Both the position numbers and the translations under genes were made by a program. Below, piece after piece: positions 49,300 through 59,061 of a stretch of 64,000 bases of DNA (its first letter is position 1; each line of letters opens with the position of its first letter). Location: contig NZ_CP063401.1 in assembly GCF_021729885.1 (NCBI RefSeq), positions 1,364,001 through 1,428,000 of the forward strand, given 5' to 3'. The stretch is from Devosia sp. SL43 (GTDB lineage: Bacteria > Pseudomonadota > Alphaproteobacteria > Rhizobiales > Devosiaceae). The notes beneath the pieces were generated by a model, which was given only the letters and a program-made list of their open reading frames with translations, made no database searches and was not told the DNA's origin.

Positions 49300-49749
49300 A
49301 TGCGCCAGTTTGCCTTGTTCGCCATCATTGTCGGCATCACCACGCCCGTGCAAGCTGCCGAGATCACCAACATGTTCATCATGCCCGGCTTCTGCGAGCA
49401 GTTGCGCGTCGACAACAAGCCGGTGGCGGGCTGCGAAAACAAGATCATGCAGGTGGTCTATGACTCAGGGCGCGCGAGCCTGGTGGCTGTTGCGGAAGGC
49501 GATGTCTACTCGTTCTCGGGGACGGAGCAGCGTGTGCGCAACGGCAAGATTTATCAGGGGCTCGACCAGGTCACCATCGCCACGGCCAGTGGAACGCAGA
49601 ACCACACGGTGACAGGGCTCTGCGAGTTCGAAGACCCGTTCGCTGGCGCGGCCAGCTTCACCTGCAAGGCCCATGGTGACGATGGTATCATCTACAACCT
49701 GGTCTTTGCCACCGACGGAACGCCGCCGGAAGACAGCATGGCCGATTAG
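49300..49749 (+). CDS. Secreted hypothetical protein
   Basis: A 149-residue protein with an N-terminal signal (MRQFALFAIIVGITTPVQA) and four cysteines (FCEQL, GCENK, LCEFE, TCKAH) in a beta-rich mature region, suggesting a disulfide-bonded periplasmic or secreted fold. I do not recognise the family. It is between carB and the PhyH-like gene and has no clear partner. Confidence 0.65.
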   Translation: MRQFALFAIIVGITTPVQAAEITNMFIMPGFCEQLRVDNKPVAGCENKIMQVVYDSGRASLVAVAEGDVYSFSGTEQRVRNGKIYQGLDQVTIATASGTQNHTVTGLCEFEDPFAGAASFTCKAHGDDGIIYNLVFATDGTPPEDSMAD

Positions 49750-49758
49750 CCGCTCGGC

Positions 49759-49786
49759 TTGACTTTAAGTAGGCCGGTCGCATACT
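49759..49786 (+). promoter_or_regulatory. Sigma-70-type promoter candidate
   Basis: TTGACT (49759-49764), 16-nt spacer, CATACT (49781-49786). This would start transcription at about 49793, right before a short ATG-rich reading frame. Confidence 0.5.
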
Positions 49787-49795
49787 TGCCCCACC

Positions 49796-49843
49796 ATGAT
49801 GATGATCCAGTCTCACAAGTTCGCGGTGTTCCTCGGCGCCTGA
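49796..49843 (+). other. Candidate leader reading frame overlapping a hairpin
   Basis: Near the predicted transcript start, three consecutive ATG codons begin a 15-codon frame (MMMIQSHKFAVFLGA) that ends in TGA. The stop lies inside a GGCGCC-TGAT-GGCGCC hairpin (49835-49850). Another hairpin (GGCCGC-TTCGT-GCGGCC, about 49889-49905) follows before the PhyH-like start at 49930. This could be a leader peptide or attenuator. The resemblance is only structural, and no known class was identified. Confidence 0.35.
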
Positions 49844-49929
49844 TGGCGCCCATCGAGGGCATTCCGTTGAGCGGTACGCCGCTCTGACCGGCCGCTTCGT
49901 GCGGCCACGCGAACTCATGGATTTTTCCA

Positions 49930-50724
49930 ATGCCTGGCACTTTGCCCGCGCTCTCGGCAGCGCAAATCGACGCATTCATCACCGACGGCTTCGTCCGCAT
50001 CGACAACGCTTTCCCACAGGAACTGGCCGATCAGGGCCGCGCTATTCTATGGGCGGCGACCGGCTGCAATCCGGACGACCCGTCTACCTGGACCCAGCCG
50101 GTTGTTCGGCTCGGGAACTTCACCCAGCCGCCGTTCCGCGACGCCGCCAACACGCCGGTATTGCATGCGGCCTATGACCAGTTGGTTGGCGAAGGCCACT
50201 GGCTGCCGCAGGGCGGTCTCGGTACTTTCCCCGTCCGCTTCCCGTCCTCCGCCGATGCCGGCGATACCGGCTGGCATGTCGATGCCAGCTTCGGCTTCGA
50301 CGCGCCGGATTTTCTCGACTGGCGGGCCAATGTCAGCTCGCGCGGCCGCGCGCTGCTGATGCTGTTCCTGTTCTCCGATGTCGGGGAGGACGACGCACCG
50401 ACCCGCATCCGGGTCGGCTCGCATCTTGAGGTCGCACGCTATCTGGCGCCGGCAGGCGATGCGGGGCATTCGCTGCGCGACATGATCGCCGATCGCCCCG
50501 ACTGGTTCGATACCGGTCGGGAAGCGCTGGCGACGGGACGAGCGGGGACGGTTTATCTCTGCCATCCGTTCCTGGTGCATGCGGCGCAGCTGCATCGCGG
50601 CACGCGGGTCAAGTTCATGGCGCAGCCGCCATTGCTGCCCAAGGTGCCGCTGCAGATCGACCGGGCCGACGGCAACTATTCGCCGGTGGAACTGGCGATC
50701 CGTGTGGCGCTCGATCAGGGGTGA
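49930..50724 (+). CDS. Phytanoyl-CoA dioxygenase (PhyH)-like protein
   Basis: A 264-residue 2-oxoglutarate/Fe(II) oxygenase of the PhyH type. TGWHVDASFGF carries the metal-binding HxD, and the distal metal His lies in CHPFLVHAAQLHR, followed by a basic residue (RVKFMAQPP) suited to 2-oxoglutarate binding. The substrate is unknown. It converges on the threonine aldolase gene with a 17-bp perfect inverted repeat between and partly within their ends. Confidence 0.82.
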   Translation: MPGTLPALSAAQIDAFITDGFVRIDNAFPQELADQGRAILWAATGCNPDDPSTWTQPVVRLGNFTQPPFRDAANTPVLHAAYDQLVGEGHWLPQGGLGTFPVRFPSSADAGDTGWHVDASFGFDAPDFLDWRANVSSRGRALLMLFLFSDVGEDDAPTRIRVGSHLEVARYLAPAGDAGHSLRDMIADRPDWFDTGREALATGRAGTVYLCHPFLVHAAQLHRGTRVKFMAQPPLLPKVPLQIDRADGNYSPVELAIRVALDQG

Positions 50725-50752
50725 TGGGACTGGGCGGCCTTCTCCCGCCCTT

Positions 50753-51796
<1,044 letters not shown>

Positions 51797-51853
51797 GAGC
51801 GGGCCCCAGATAGTCGCGAGACGAGGTCTACTCAGCGCGTGGTGCTTTGTCGA

Positions 51854-52780
51854 TCAGGCTGACTTGCGCGCGACGACCAACATGCCCCCAATCGGTGCGC
51901 CACGATCCTGCCGCAGCGTGGCCATTTCGAAGCGGAGGACCTCAAGGCCGGCATCGGCAAGCGCCTGGCAGGTTGCGGCGACGCCATGGGCATAGCGCAA
52001 GGACGCGCGCAGGAAGACGGGCTCTTCGCCGTCATGGGCTTCCAGAGAAAAAGCCAGCAGGCCACCCGGTCGGAGCGCGGGGACGACTGCCGCCAGCACC
52101 GGCGGCAGGGCGCCACAGTAGATGAACACATCCGCGGCGGTGATGAGGTCGGCGGTCGGCGCACGATCGGCGAGGAAGGCCACCAGCTCGGCCTTTTCCA
52201 GCCGGTCGTAATTGGCCCGGCGCCGGGCTTCGGCAACCATGGCGGCGGAGAGATCGATGCCTTCGAGAAAGTCCACCCGATCGCGCAGGCGAACACCCAT
52301 CAGTCCCGTGCCGCAGCCTAGGTCGAGCATGTCGGCGAAGCGCTCGATGCCGAGCTTGGCCATTTCTACGGTCAGCATGGTGTCGAGCAAGGCCGGCACC
52401 TGGTAGCCGAGTTTGCCGAGCAGCGCCTCTTCGAATTGTGGGGCATATTGGTCGAACAGGGCCTCGACGTAGCTCACGGCGGTGCCCGTACCGGCCTTGC
52501 CGGCTCCGTGAGCGGCCAGCTTGAGGGCCGCGCCGAAGACGCCCTCGTCGTCGAGGGCTTCGAGATGCCGCCATGCCGAGATGGCGCCGGAGACATCACC
52601 TGACTTTTCGGCATAGCCGCCGAGCAGGTCCCAGCCTGCCGCCCAATCGGGTGCCAATTCGAGCGCCTGGTTCATGAGGTCGGCCGCGGCGCCGTGGTCG
52701 CCGCCCTCGGCAAGCATTTTGGCATAGCCAGCGCGCCGGTCGGCAATGACGTCGCCGGAGGAGTGAAACGCCTTGGTCAA
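51854..52780 (-). CDS. TPR-containing SAM-dependent methyltransferase
   Basis: About 308 residues. The N-terminal part (about 1-90) holds TPR-like helices (MLAEGGDHGAAADLMNQALELAPDWAAGWDLLG). The C-terminal part holds a class I methyltransferase with MLDLGCGTGLMGVRL and FLEGIDLSAAMV. The start is uncertain: no good ATG exists, and the TTG at 52780 (LTKAFHSSGD) fits the expected N-terminus best. A TTG at 52840 is an alternative. It may modify a small molecule or a protein. Confidence 0.78.
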   Translation of the reverse strand: MTKAFHSSGDVIADRRAGYAKMLAEGGDHGAAADLMNQALELAPDWAAGWDLLGGYAEKSGDVSGAISAWRHLEALDDEGVFGAALKLAAHGAGKAGTGTAVSYVEALFDQYAPQFEEALLGKLGYQVPALLDTMLTVEMAKLGIERFADMLDLGCGTGLMGVRLRDRVDFLEGIDLSAAMVAEARRRANYDRLEKAELVAFLADRAPTADLITAADVFIYCGALPPVLAAVVPALRPGGLLAFSLEAHDGEEPVFLRASLRYAHGVAATCQALADAGLEVLRFEMATLRQDRGAPIGGMLVVARKSA

Positions 52781-53311
52781 GACGATGTGATCTCGGGGGT
52801 GGCCGGACCCAATCGACCGGCGCGCGGGGGTTTGACGCAAATCCCAGCGGAAAGCAAGCAGGACCGCGTCATGAAAATATGGGATGCGACGATAGTGACG
52901 GTTTGCTCGTCATAATTTTAGGCTATTCTGGGAATGTTCGGTTCGATGCTTTGGCGTCGCGTCGCAACACGACGCCATTGGGAGAGCGCAGGGTACACGC
53001 CTGCCAAACCCGCCTATCGCGCGTCAGCGTCAGGTTGTGACGACTTGGCGTAAATACTTGACGAGACTTCGCTTTATCCTGGCAGGACACTGTTTCCCGC
53101 CGGGCGTTTTGTCATGTGTAAACAGATATTGAACGCTCGATTTTTTGCGGCTAAGCTCCCGGCGTCGAATATTGCGGCCGACCGATCTGAATACGCGAAC
53201 TTCCATTCGCCTCTGCTGACGCGTCACTTTCCGATATTTCGATATCACTCCGGGCTGGGACCAATTGTGGCCCTGGCTGCCTACAGCAGACTGCACGAGG
53301 GAACGCGCATC
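52781..53311. other. 531-bp region upstream of the cold-shock gene
   Basis: No gene was recognised. The right part is AT-richer than its surroundings and could be a long 5' leader of the cold-shock gene, as is common for csp transcripts. A short hypothetical reading frame overlapping it was not supported. Confidence 0.45.
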
Positions 53312-53521
53312 ATGGCAACTGGCACCGTAAAATGGTTCAACGGTCAAAAAGGCTACGGCTTCATTCAGCCTGACGAAGGCGGGGCGGACGTTTTTGTCCA
53401 CATCTCCGCTGTCCAGCGCTCAGGCCTCAATGGCCTGGATGAGGGCCAGAAGGTGAACTACGAAATCGTCAAGGACAAGCGGACCGGCAAATCCGCCGCG
53501 GACAATCTGACGGCCTCCTGA
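53312..53521 (+). CDS. Cold-shock protein (CspA family)
   Basis: A 69-residue single cold-shock domain with RNP1 (KGYGFIQPD) and RNP2 (VFVHISAVQ) motifs. GAGGGAAC precedes the ATG by about 10 nt. It binds single-stranded RNA and DNA and probably acts as an RNA chaperone. The 5' region is unusually long for such a short gene. Confidence 0.95.
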   Translation: MATGTVKWFNGQKGYGFIQPDEGGADVFVHISAVQRSGLNGLDEGQKVNYEIVKDKRTGKSAADNLTAS

Positions 53522-53544
53522 GCCACCAGGCGGCTAGAATGACG

Positions 53545-53578
53545 AAGGGTGCGTTTCACTTGGAGGTGACGCACCCTT
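53545..53578 (+). terminator. Rho-independent terminator after the cold-shock gene
   Basis: AAGGGTGCGT / ACGCACCCTT (10 bp) with an inner CAC/GTG pairing, followed by TTTTTCTTT. Confidence 0.88.
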
Positions 53579-53606
53579 TTTCTTTGCGCAGTACCGGCCG
53601 CGCGTC

Positions 53607-54425
53607 CTAGCCGCGCCCCAGCTCTTCGCTGCGCTTGCGGGCCGCTTCCGCTGTCGCTTCGATGAGCGGCGTCAGGCCTTCCATCAGCACGGCAAGGCCG
53701 GCGGCTGTGGTGCCATTGGGCGAAGTGACGTTCTGGCGGAGCACGGCAGGTGTCGCTGGGTCGGCTTCGAGCAAAGCAGCCGAACCGATGACGGTCTGGC
53801 GCGCCAGTTGCTCAGCGAGGGCATCGGGCAGGCCCATCTTCTTGGCAGCAGCAGCCAGGGCCTCGACGAGATGGAACACATAGGCCGGGCCGGAGCCGGA
53901 AATGGCGGTGACGATGTCGATCTTGCTCTCGTCGTCGAGCCAGACGACCGGTCCGGCTGCGGCCAGCAGGGCGTCGGCATTGGCGCGGTCGGCAGGGGTG
54001 ATGTCTGGGCCCGGTACTGCACCGGTAATGCCCTTGCCGATCTGGGCGGGCGTATTGGGCATGGTGCGGACGATGCGGCCCATGCCGAGACCGCGCGACA
54101 GGCGGGCAATGTCGATGCCAGCAGCGATGGAAATGGCGAGCGTGTTCGGGCCTATGACTGGCGCCAGGTCCACCATGACCGTATCGATGATCTGCGGCTT
54201 GACTGCCAGCACCAGCACGTTGGGCTGCAAGCCTGCCGCCTCTTGGCTGAGGGTCAGGCCATAGTCTTGCGCCAGTTCACGTGCTGCGTCACCGGGATTG
54301 GGATCGACCAGCAGCAGGTTGCTCGGTGGCAGACCGGCATCGAGCCAGCCCTTGGCCATCGCCAGGCCCATCTTGCCTGCGCCGACCAGCATGACCGGGC
54401 CGATGGAACGGAGCGACGCGCTCAC
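53607..54425 (-). CDS. proC: Pyrroline-5-carboxylate reductase
   Basis: A 272-residue NAD(P)H-binding oxidoreductase: N-terminal VMLVGAGKMGLAMAKGWLD Rossmann motif, VRTMPNTPAQIGKGITG, and the ProC signature SGSGPAYVFHLVEALAAAAKKMGLP. It makes proline from pyrroline-5-carboxylate. It overlaps the YbjN gene by 4 nt (ATGA). Confidence 0.95.
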   Translation of the reverse strand: MSASLRSIGPVMLVGAGKMGLAMAKGWLDAGLPPSNLLLVDPNPGDAARELAQDYGLTLSQEAAGLQPNVLVLAVKPQIIDTVMVDLAPVIGPNTLAISIAAGIDIARLSRGLGMGRIVRTMPNTPAQIGKGITGAVPGPDITPADRANADALLAAAGPVVWLDDESKIDIVTAISGSGPAYVFHLVEALAAAAKKMGLPDALAEQLARQTVIGSAALLEADPATPAVLRQNVTSPNGTTAAGLAVLMEGLTPLIEATAEAARKRSEELGRG

Positions 54426-54922
54426 GCTTCGCCAACCGTTTCAAACATCACATGGCTAAGGGCATCGGCGGCGGTCTTGCCGGCCCAGACGACAAACTGG
54501 AACGCCTGGTAATAGAGGTCGCAGCTATCGGTGGCCGAGCGCAACAGCGCCTCGCATTGCTGCGGCGACACATCAGCGCCACCGGTCAGCAAGTGCGAAT
54601 TGCGGAACAGCACCACGCCTTCCTTGTTCCAGATATCGAAATGGCCAATCCACAGCTGCTCGTTGATCAGCGAGATGAGCTGCTTGATCTCATTGCGACG
54701 ACCTTCGGGCACCTTAAGGTCGAAGGCCGAGGCGATGTGCAGGCTTTCGAGATCTTCCATCCAGTTGAAGGAGACGTGGTAGTCGCTCCAGCCGCCGCGC
54801 ACGGAAATGGAAATCTCGTCGGCATCCTGCCGTTCGAACGTCCAGTCGTTGATCGAGGCGATATGCTCGATGATGTCCACCGGATGGACGTTGCGATCGG
54901 GTTCGACCTGGATCAGTGACAT
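54422..54922 (-). CDS. YbjN family protein
   Basis: A 166-residue protein with the YbjN/type III secretion chaperone-like fold, as shown by HPVDIIEHIASINDWTFERQDADEIS, LHIASAFDLKVPEGRRNEIKQLISLIN and GHFDIWNKEGVVLFRN. Start at 54922 (MSLIQVEPDRN). The function in alphaproteobacteria is unknown. It is translationally coupled to proC. Confidence 0.8.
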   Translation of the reverse strand: MSLIQVEPDRNVHPVDIIEHIASINDWTFERQDADEISISVRGGWSDYHVSFNWMEDLESLHIASAFDLKVPEGRRNEIKQLISLINEQLWIGHFDIWNKEGVVLFRNSHLLTGGADVSPQQCEALLRSATDSCDLYYQAFQFVVWAGKTAADALSHVMFETVGEA

Positions 54923-55126
54923 TGACAATTTTCGTCCTGGCAACGCGTGGTTCTGGTCATGCAGCCCAACGGGCCGACGAGTGAGGGGTACTCAGGGAAC
55001 TGGCCGCACGCACAAGGGCTTACGAATCGTCCTGATGTTTTGACCCTACACCCCGCAACTGATTCAGGGGACGCAACGCGGTCGGCGGACGGCAATCTCT
55101 TGTGGATGACGATGAGGCGGCCAGCG

Positions 55127-55141
55127 TTAACGCAGGGTTAA
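55127..55141. promoter_or_regulatory. CtrA-type box TTAA-N7-TTAA
   Basis: TTAA-CGCAGGG-TTAA matches the CtrA full-site consensus exactly. It lies about 205 nt before the YbjN start on that transcript's upstream side, and downstream of the phosphoesterase stop. One match to such a short consensus can occur by chance. Confidence 0.35.
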
Positions 55142-55171
55142 CGCCGACGCGTTGTGAACAGGCTTACTGTT

Positions 55172-55900
55172 TCAGAACAGGCCATCCGGATCGGACCAGC
55201 CGGTCTCCAGCGCATCCTTCCAGGCCGCGAAGCCATTGGCCACAGCCTGCTCGGCAGCGGCAACGCAGTCATATTCTACCGACCTATGGTCGATCAGCCA
55301 TTTCCCGTTGCGACGCTCGATCAGAGCGTATCGGGCATCGGGCGAGCCGCGCACCAATTGCAGCCCGATACTGCCCGGATTGATGATGCGGCGTCCATCG
55401 CGCAGGCGCACGGAGCGCGGGATGTGGGTGTGGCCACACAACATGATGGGATAATCGATACCCGCCGCAGCCCGCATGACGGTTTCCTCCGCCGGCAGCG
55501 TCGTGCGACGATCCTGATACCAGCCATCGATCCAGGCGGCATTGTCGCTGGCCGGCGTGCCGTGGCAGAGAAAAATCTCGCCATTGAAAACCGCCGTTGC
55601 GGGCATGGTTTCGAGCCAGGTCCGGTGCGCCGTCTTCATGCGCATCAGGGCAAAGCGATCCACCGGGTCGAGGTCCTTGCCCTCGCTGTTGCGCTCGGCC
55701 AACCAGCGATCATGGTTGCCGCGAATGACGGGACCGTCCAGGGCCATCAGGCGATCGGCGGCGCCAGCCGGGTCCATCGGCCCGCTGACATGATCGCCCA
55801 GACATAAGGTTGCATCGACGCCTTGCACGGCAATGTCGGCCAGCACCGCATCGAGCGCGACCGTGTTACCATGGACGTCGGAAATGACAGCGAAGCGCAA
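55172..55900 (-). CDS. Metallophosphoesterase (YfcE-like)
   Basis: A 242-residue calcineurin-like phosphoesterase with all main motifs: AVISDVHGNTVAL (DxH), LCLGDHVSGP (GD), IRGNHDRW (GNHD) and LCGHTHIPRSV (GHTH). TTG at 55900 is the most likely start, placed 4 nt after the UbiK-like gene's stop; nothing upstream in frame resembles the family. The substrate is unknown. Confidence 0.85.
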   Translation of the reverse strand: MRFAVISDVHGNTVALDAVLADIAVQGVDATLCLGDHVSGPMDPAGAADRLMALDGPVIRGNHDRWLAERNSEGKDLDPVDRFALMRMKTAHRTWLETMPATAVFNGEIFLCHGTPASDNAAWIDGWYQDRRTTLPAEETVMRAAAGIDYPIMLCGHTHIPRSVRLRDGRRIINPGSIGLQLVRGSPDARYALIERRNGKWLIDHRSVEYDCVAAAEQAVANGFAAWKDALETGWSDPDGLF

Positions 55901-55904
55901 GGCT

Positions 55905-56159
55905 TTAGTTTGCTTTGGTCGCGGAGCCCTTGAGGGCGGCCAGTTCCTTGCGCAGCGCGTCGATCTCTTCGCCCTGCACCTGCACCAGCTCGCGCAGCGC
56001 GTCGAAATCTTCGCGCTTGACCAGATCCATATCGGCGACAAAACGCTGGGCCTGAGACTTCACGGCGGTCTCGACTTCGCGGCGCACGCCATCGGCAACA
56101 CCCGCGGCCTCGTTCATCACGCGTCCCAGCCCGTCGAAGATTTTGCTATTCTGGCTCAT
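55905..56159 (-). CDS. UbiK family accessory factor (BMFP)
   Basis: An 84-residue coiled-coil protein of the BMFP/UbiK group: SKIFDGLGRVMNEAAGVADG at the N-terminus and LVKREDFDALRELVQVQGEEIDALRKEL at the C-terminus. In gammaproteobacteria UbiK supports ubiquinone biosynthesis; here the homologous role is inferred. It precedes the phosphoesterase gene by 4 nt. Confidence 0.85.
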   Translation of the reverse strand: MSQNSKIFDGLGRVMNEAAGVADGVRREVETAVKSQAQRFVADMDLVKREDFDALRELVQVQGEEIDALRKELAALKGSATKAN

Positions 56160-56271
56160 CGCATCATCCGTTCAAAGCGCCCCCGCTTGCTTGATACTTA
56201 GGCCATGCCTCCCGACTTGACCAGAGCGGGCGAAGCGGCAATGGTCCGGCCGATTGCCGCAGGAGCATAAT

Positions 56272-57108
56272 TTGCCCTTTCCCGATATCAACCCGATCGC
56301 CTTCGCCATCGGCCCCTTCGCTATCCGCTGGTACGCATTGGGCTACCTGTTCGGCGTCGGCCTTGGCGCCCTCTACGGCTATCGGCTGCTGGCCAATTCG
56401 CGCCTGTGGCACAAGGGCACGCCGCCCTTTGCCGCCAAGGATATCTGGGATTTCGCCTTTTGGACCATGCTGGCCATCGTGATCGGCGGCCGCGTCGGCT
56501 ACGTGCTGTTCTACAACCTGCCCTATTACCTGGCGAACCCGACCGAGATCATCAACACGCTCGATGGCGGCATGAGCTATCACGGCGGCATGCTGGGCCT
56601 GATGCTGGCTGTGGTGCTGTTCACGCGGATCAAGGGCAACGGCAACTGGCTGAGCGGGCTGGATCTGATCGCTTCGGTTTCGACCATCGGCATCTTCCTG
56701 GTGCGCATCGCCAATTTCATCAATGCCGAGCTCTATGGTGCGCCGACCACGCTGCCCTGGGGCGTGGTCTTCCCGACCGACCCCGAGCAACTGCCGCGCC
56801 ATCCGAGCCAACTCTATGAAGCAGCGCTCGAGGGCCTGCTGCTGTTCCTGGTGATCCGGCTGTTCACCCACACCTTCTATAGCCTGCGCCGTCCCGGCAT
56901 GGTCGCGGGCATTTTCGGCATCGGTTATGGCCTCAGCCGCATCGCCGTAGAGTTCGTGCGCCTGCCAGATGCGCAGATCGGCTACCTCTATGGCGGCTGG
57001 CTGACCATGGGCATGGTGCTGAGCCTACCGCTGGTATTGGGTGGACTGGGACTGGTTGTGTATGCGTCAACGCGCAAGGTCAGCGCATTGCGGGCACCCA
57101 ATGTCTGA
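56272..57108 (+). CDS. lgt: Prolipoprotein diacylglyceryl transferase
   Basis: A 278-residue membrane enzyme with seven-helix plan: IGPFAIRWYALGYLFG at the start, the conserved GGMSYHGGMLG, RIANFINAELYG, and RHPSQLYEAALEG motifs. It attaches diacylglycerol to the lipobox Cys. A TTG at 56272 with AGGAG 7 nt upstream is the start. Its stop lies inside the midA-like gene (8-nt overlap). Confidence 0.96.
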   Translation: MPFPDINPIAFAIGPFAIRWYALGYLFGVGLGALYGYRLLANSRLWHKGTPPFAAKDIWDFAFWTMLAIVIGGRVGYVLFYNLPYYLANPTEIINTLDGGMSYHGGMLGLMLAVVLFTRIKGNGNWLSGLDLIASVSTIGIFLVRIANFINAELYGAPTTLPWGVVFPTDPEQLPRHPSQLYEAALEGLLLFLVIRLFTHTFYSLRRPGMVAGIFGIGYGLSRIAVEFVRLPDAQIGYLYGGWLTMGMVLSLPLVLGGLGLVVYASTRKVSALRAPNV

Positions 57109-58180
57109 CACGGCCCCCACCCTGCCCGAACTGATCGACATGCAGATCCGTGCCAACGGGCCGATGTCCGTCGCCACCTATATGGGCCTGTGCCTGACGC
57201 ATCCGACCAAGGGCTACTATCGCGGTGCCGACCCGCTGGGCGCTGCCGGAGACTTTGTGACGGCGCCCGAGATCAGCCAGATGTTCGGCGAGCTGATCGG
57301 CTTCTTCTTCGTCAATCTGTGGCAGCAGATGGGGAGCCCGAAGGCTTTCACCCTGCTCGAACTCGGACCCGGTCGCGGCACGCTGATGGCCGACCTGCTG
57401 CGCGTCGCCTGCCGTGCCGAAGGCTTTCGCGATGCGCTCGACCTGCGGATGTTCGAGACCAATCCGACTCTGATCGCCGAACAGAATGCCCGGCTGGAGC
57501 CCTATGGCCCGCATTGGATCGACAGTTTCGAAAAGGTCGGCGACGGCCCGCTGCTGGTGGTCGCCAACGAGTTCTTCGATGCCCTGCCGATCCGGCAATT
57601 CGTCCGCATGGCAGGTGGCTGGCATGAGCGCATGGTGGGGCTGAGCGAGGGGCGGCGCAGCTTCGGCCTCAATCCGACACCGATCCCGGTATCGGCAATG
57701 CCGGAGGCTGTTGCCGACGCCGAGATCAACGCCGTCTACGAAGTCGGGCTGGCCAATGGCGAAGTGATGAAGCGGCTAGCCGCGATCGCCTCGACGCAGG
57801 GCGGCGCCATCCTCGCCGTGGACTATGGCTATGGCCGAACCCAGACTGGCGAGACGCTGCAGGGCGTGCGCCGCCATGCCTATACCGATGTGCTGGATGC
57901 CCCCGGTGAGGTCGACCTCTCCGCCCATGTCGATTTCGAGGCGCTGGGCAATGTCGCGACGGCCGCCGGGCTGGCCGTGCAGCCGCTGGCAACGCAGGGG
58001 CAGTTCCTGACGCGACTGGGCATCACCGAGCGTTCCAAGGCGTTGAGTGTCGCCAATCCGGGTTCAGCTGACAGCATCGCAGCGGCGAAGTCACGGCTGA
58101 CGGCGCCCGAGCAGATGGGCAATCTGTTCAAGGCCTTCTGCGCCCACAGTCCGGGATTGCAGCCGATGGGATTTGAGTGA
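57101..58180 (+). CDS. NDUFAF7/MidA-type SAM-dependent methyltransferase
   Basis: A 359-residue protein with PTKGYYRGADPLGAAGDFVTAPEISQMFGE (MidA N-terminus), LLELGPGRGTLMADLLR (SAM-binding motif I), and VANEFFDALPIRQFVR. In eukaryotes NDUFAF7 methylates a complex I subunit; the bacterial role is inferred. It overlaps lgt by 8 nt and pgeF by one base. Confidence 0.9.
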   Translation: MSDTAPTLPELIDMQIRANGPMSVATYMGLCLTHPTKGYYRGADPLGAAGDFVTAPEISQMFGELIGFFFVNLWQQMGSPKAFTLLELGPGRGTLMADLLRVACRAEGFRDALDLRMFETNPTLIAEQNARLEPYGPHWIDSFEKVGDGPLLVVANEFFDALPIRQFVRMAGGWHERMVGLSEGRRSFGLNPTPIPVSAMPEAVADAEINAVYEVGLANGEVMKRLAAIASTQGGAILAVDYGYGRTQTGETLQGVRRHAYTDVLDAPGEVDLSAHVDFEALGNVATAAGLAVQPLATQGQFLTRLGITERSKALSVANPGSADSIAAAKSRLTAPEQMGNLFKAFCAHSPGLQPMGFE

Positions 58181-58950
58181 TGAGCATGCCCTTTGCACAG
58201 AGCTCCGGCCTCGCTGGCATCGCGACCCTACGGCATGGCTTTTTCGGTCGGCAGGGTGGTCGGTCGGACGGGGAATTTGCCAGCAACAATATGTCGATCA
58301 CGGTCGGCGATACGCCACATCTGGTCGAAGCCAATCGCGCCGGTGCGGCGCTGGAATTGGGCTATCTGCGCAAGAATCTCTATCTGCTCAAGCAGGTGCA
58401 TTCTGCCACCGTTCGCGTGCTGACGGATTACCCCGATATCGACGAGCCGTTCGAAGCCGATGCCATGGTCACCAACGTGCCGGCGCTGGCGCTCGGCATT
58501 CTGACGGCCGACTGCACTCCGATCCTGTTCGCTGATGCAGAAGCCGGCATCATTGGCGCTGCCCATGCCGGGTGGCGTGGCGCGGCCAGTGGCATCTGCG
58601 AGGCGACAATCATGGGGATGGTCGCCATCGGCGCCAATGTCTCTCGCATCGTCGCGGCGATCGGACCGACGATTTCGGGGCCAAACTACGAGGTCGGCCC
58701 GCAATTCGCAGCTGACCTGCTGCGGCTCTACCCGAGTGCGAGCAATCGCATTTTCGTTCCCCAAAGCGGTGTCGAGCATTTCGATCTGCCCGGCTTCGTA
58801 GACGACTGCATTCGCGGCGCCGGTGTCGCCACGGTGGATCGCGTCGGCGGCTGCACCTATGGCGAACCGGAGCGCTATTTCTCCCATCGCTACGCCACCC
58901 ATCAGGGCACGCGCACCGGTCGGCAGGTCGCCATTATCGGCCTGACGTGA
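58180..58950 (+). CDS. pgeF: Peptidoglycan editing factor PgeF (YfiH/LACC1 family)
   Basis: A 256-residue protein of the YfiH/DUF152 fold: TLRHGFFGRQGGRSDG at the N-terminus, LLKQVHSATV, and the signature LTADCTPILFAD followed by AAHAGWRGAASGI, containing metal-binding His/Cys residues. It removes L-serine mis-inserted in peptidoglycan precursors. Starts at the TGATG overlap with the methyltransferase gene. Confidence 0.92.
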   Translation: MSMPFAQSSGLAGIATLRHGFFGRQGGRSDGEFASNNMSITVGDTPHLVEANRAGAALELGYLRKNLYLLKQVHSATVRVLTDYPDIDEPFEADAMVTNVPALALGILTADCTPILFADAEAGIIGAAHAGWRGAASGICEATIMGMVAIGANVSRIVAAIGPTISGPNYEVGPQFAADLLRLYPSASNRIFVPQSGVEHFDLPGFVDDCIRGAGVATVDRVGGCTYGEPERYFSHRYATHQGTRTGRQVAIIGLT

Positions 58951-59061
58951 ATCTTTACCCATCCGACGTTTGTTGCGTTGCGAGTCCGGGAGCGACTCGC
59001 TAAAGGTGCCCGCGAAACTGGTGGTCTCCTCCCGGGACCGGTTGAGACAGGATCGCGCCCC

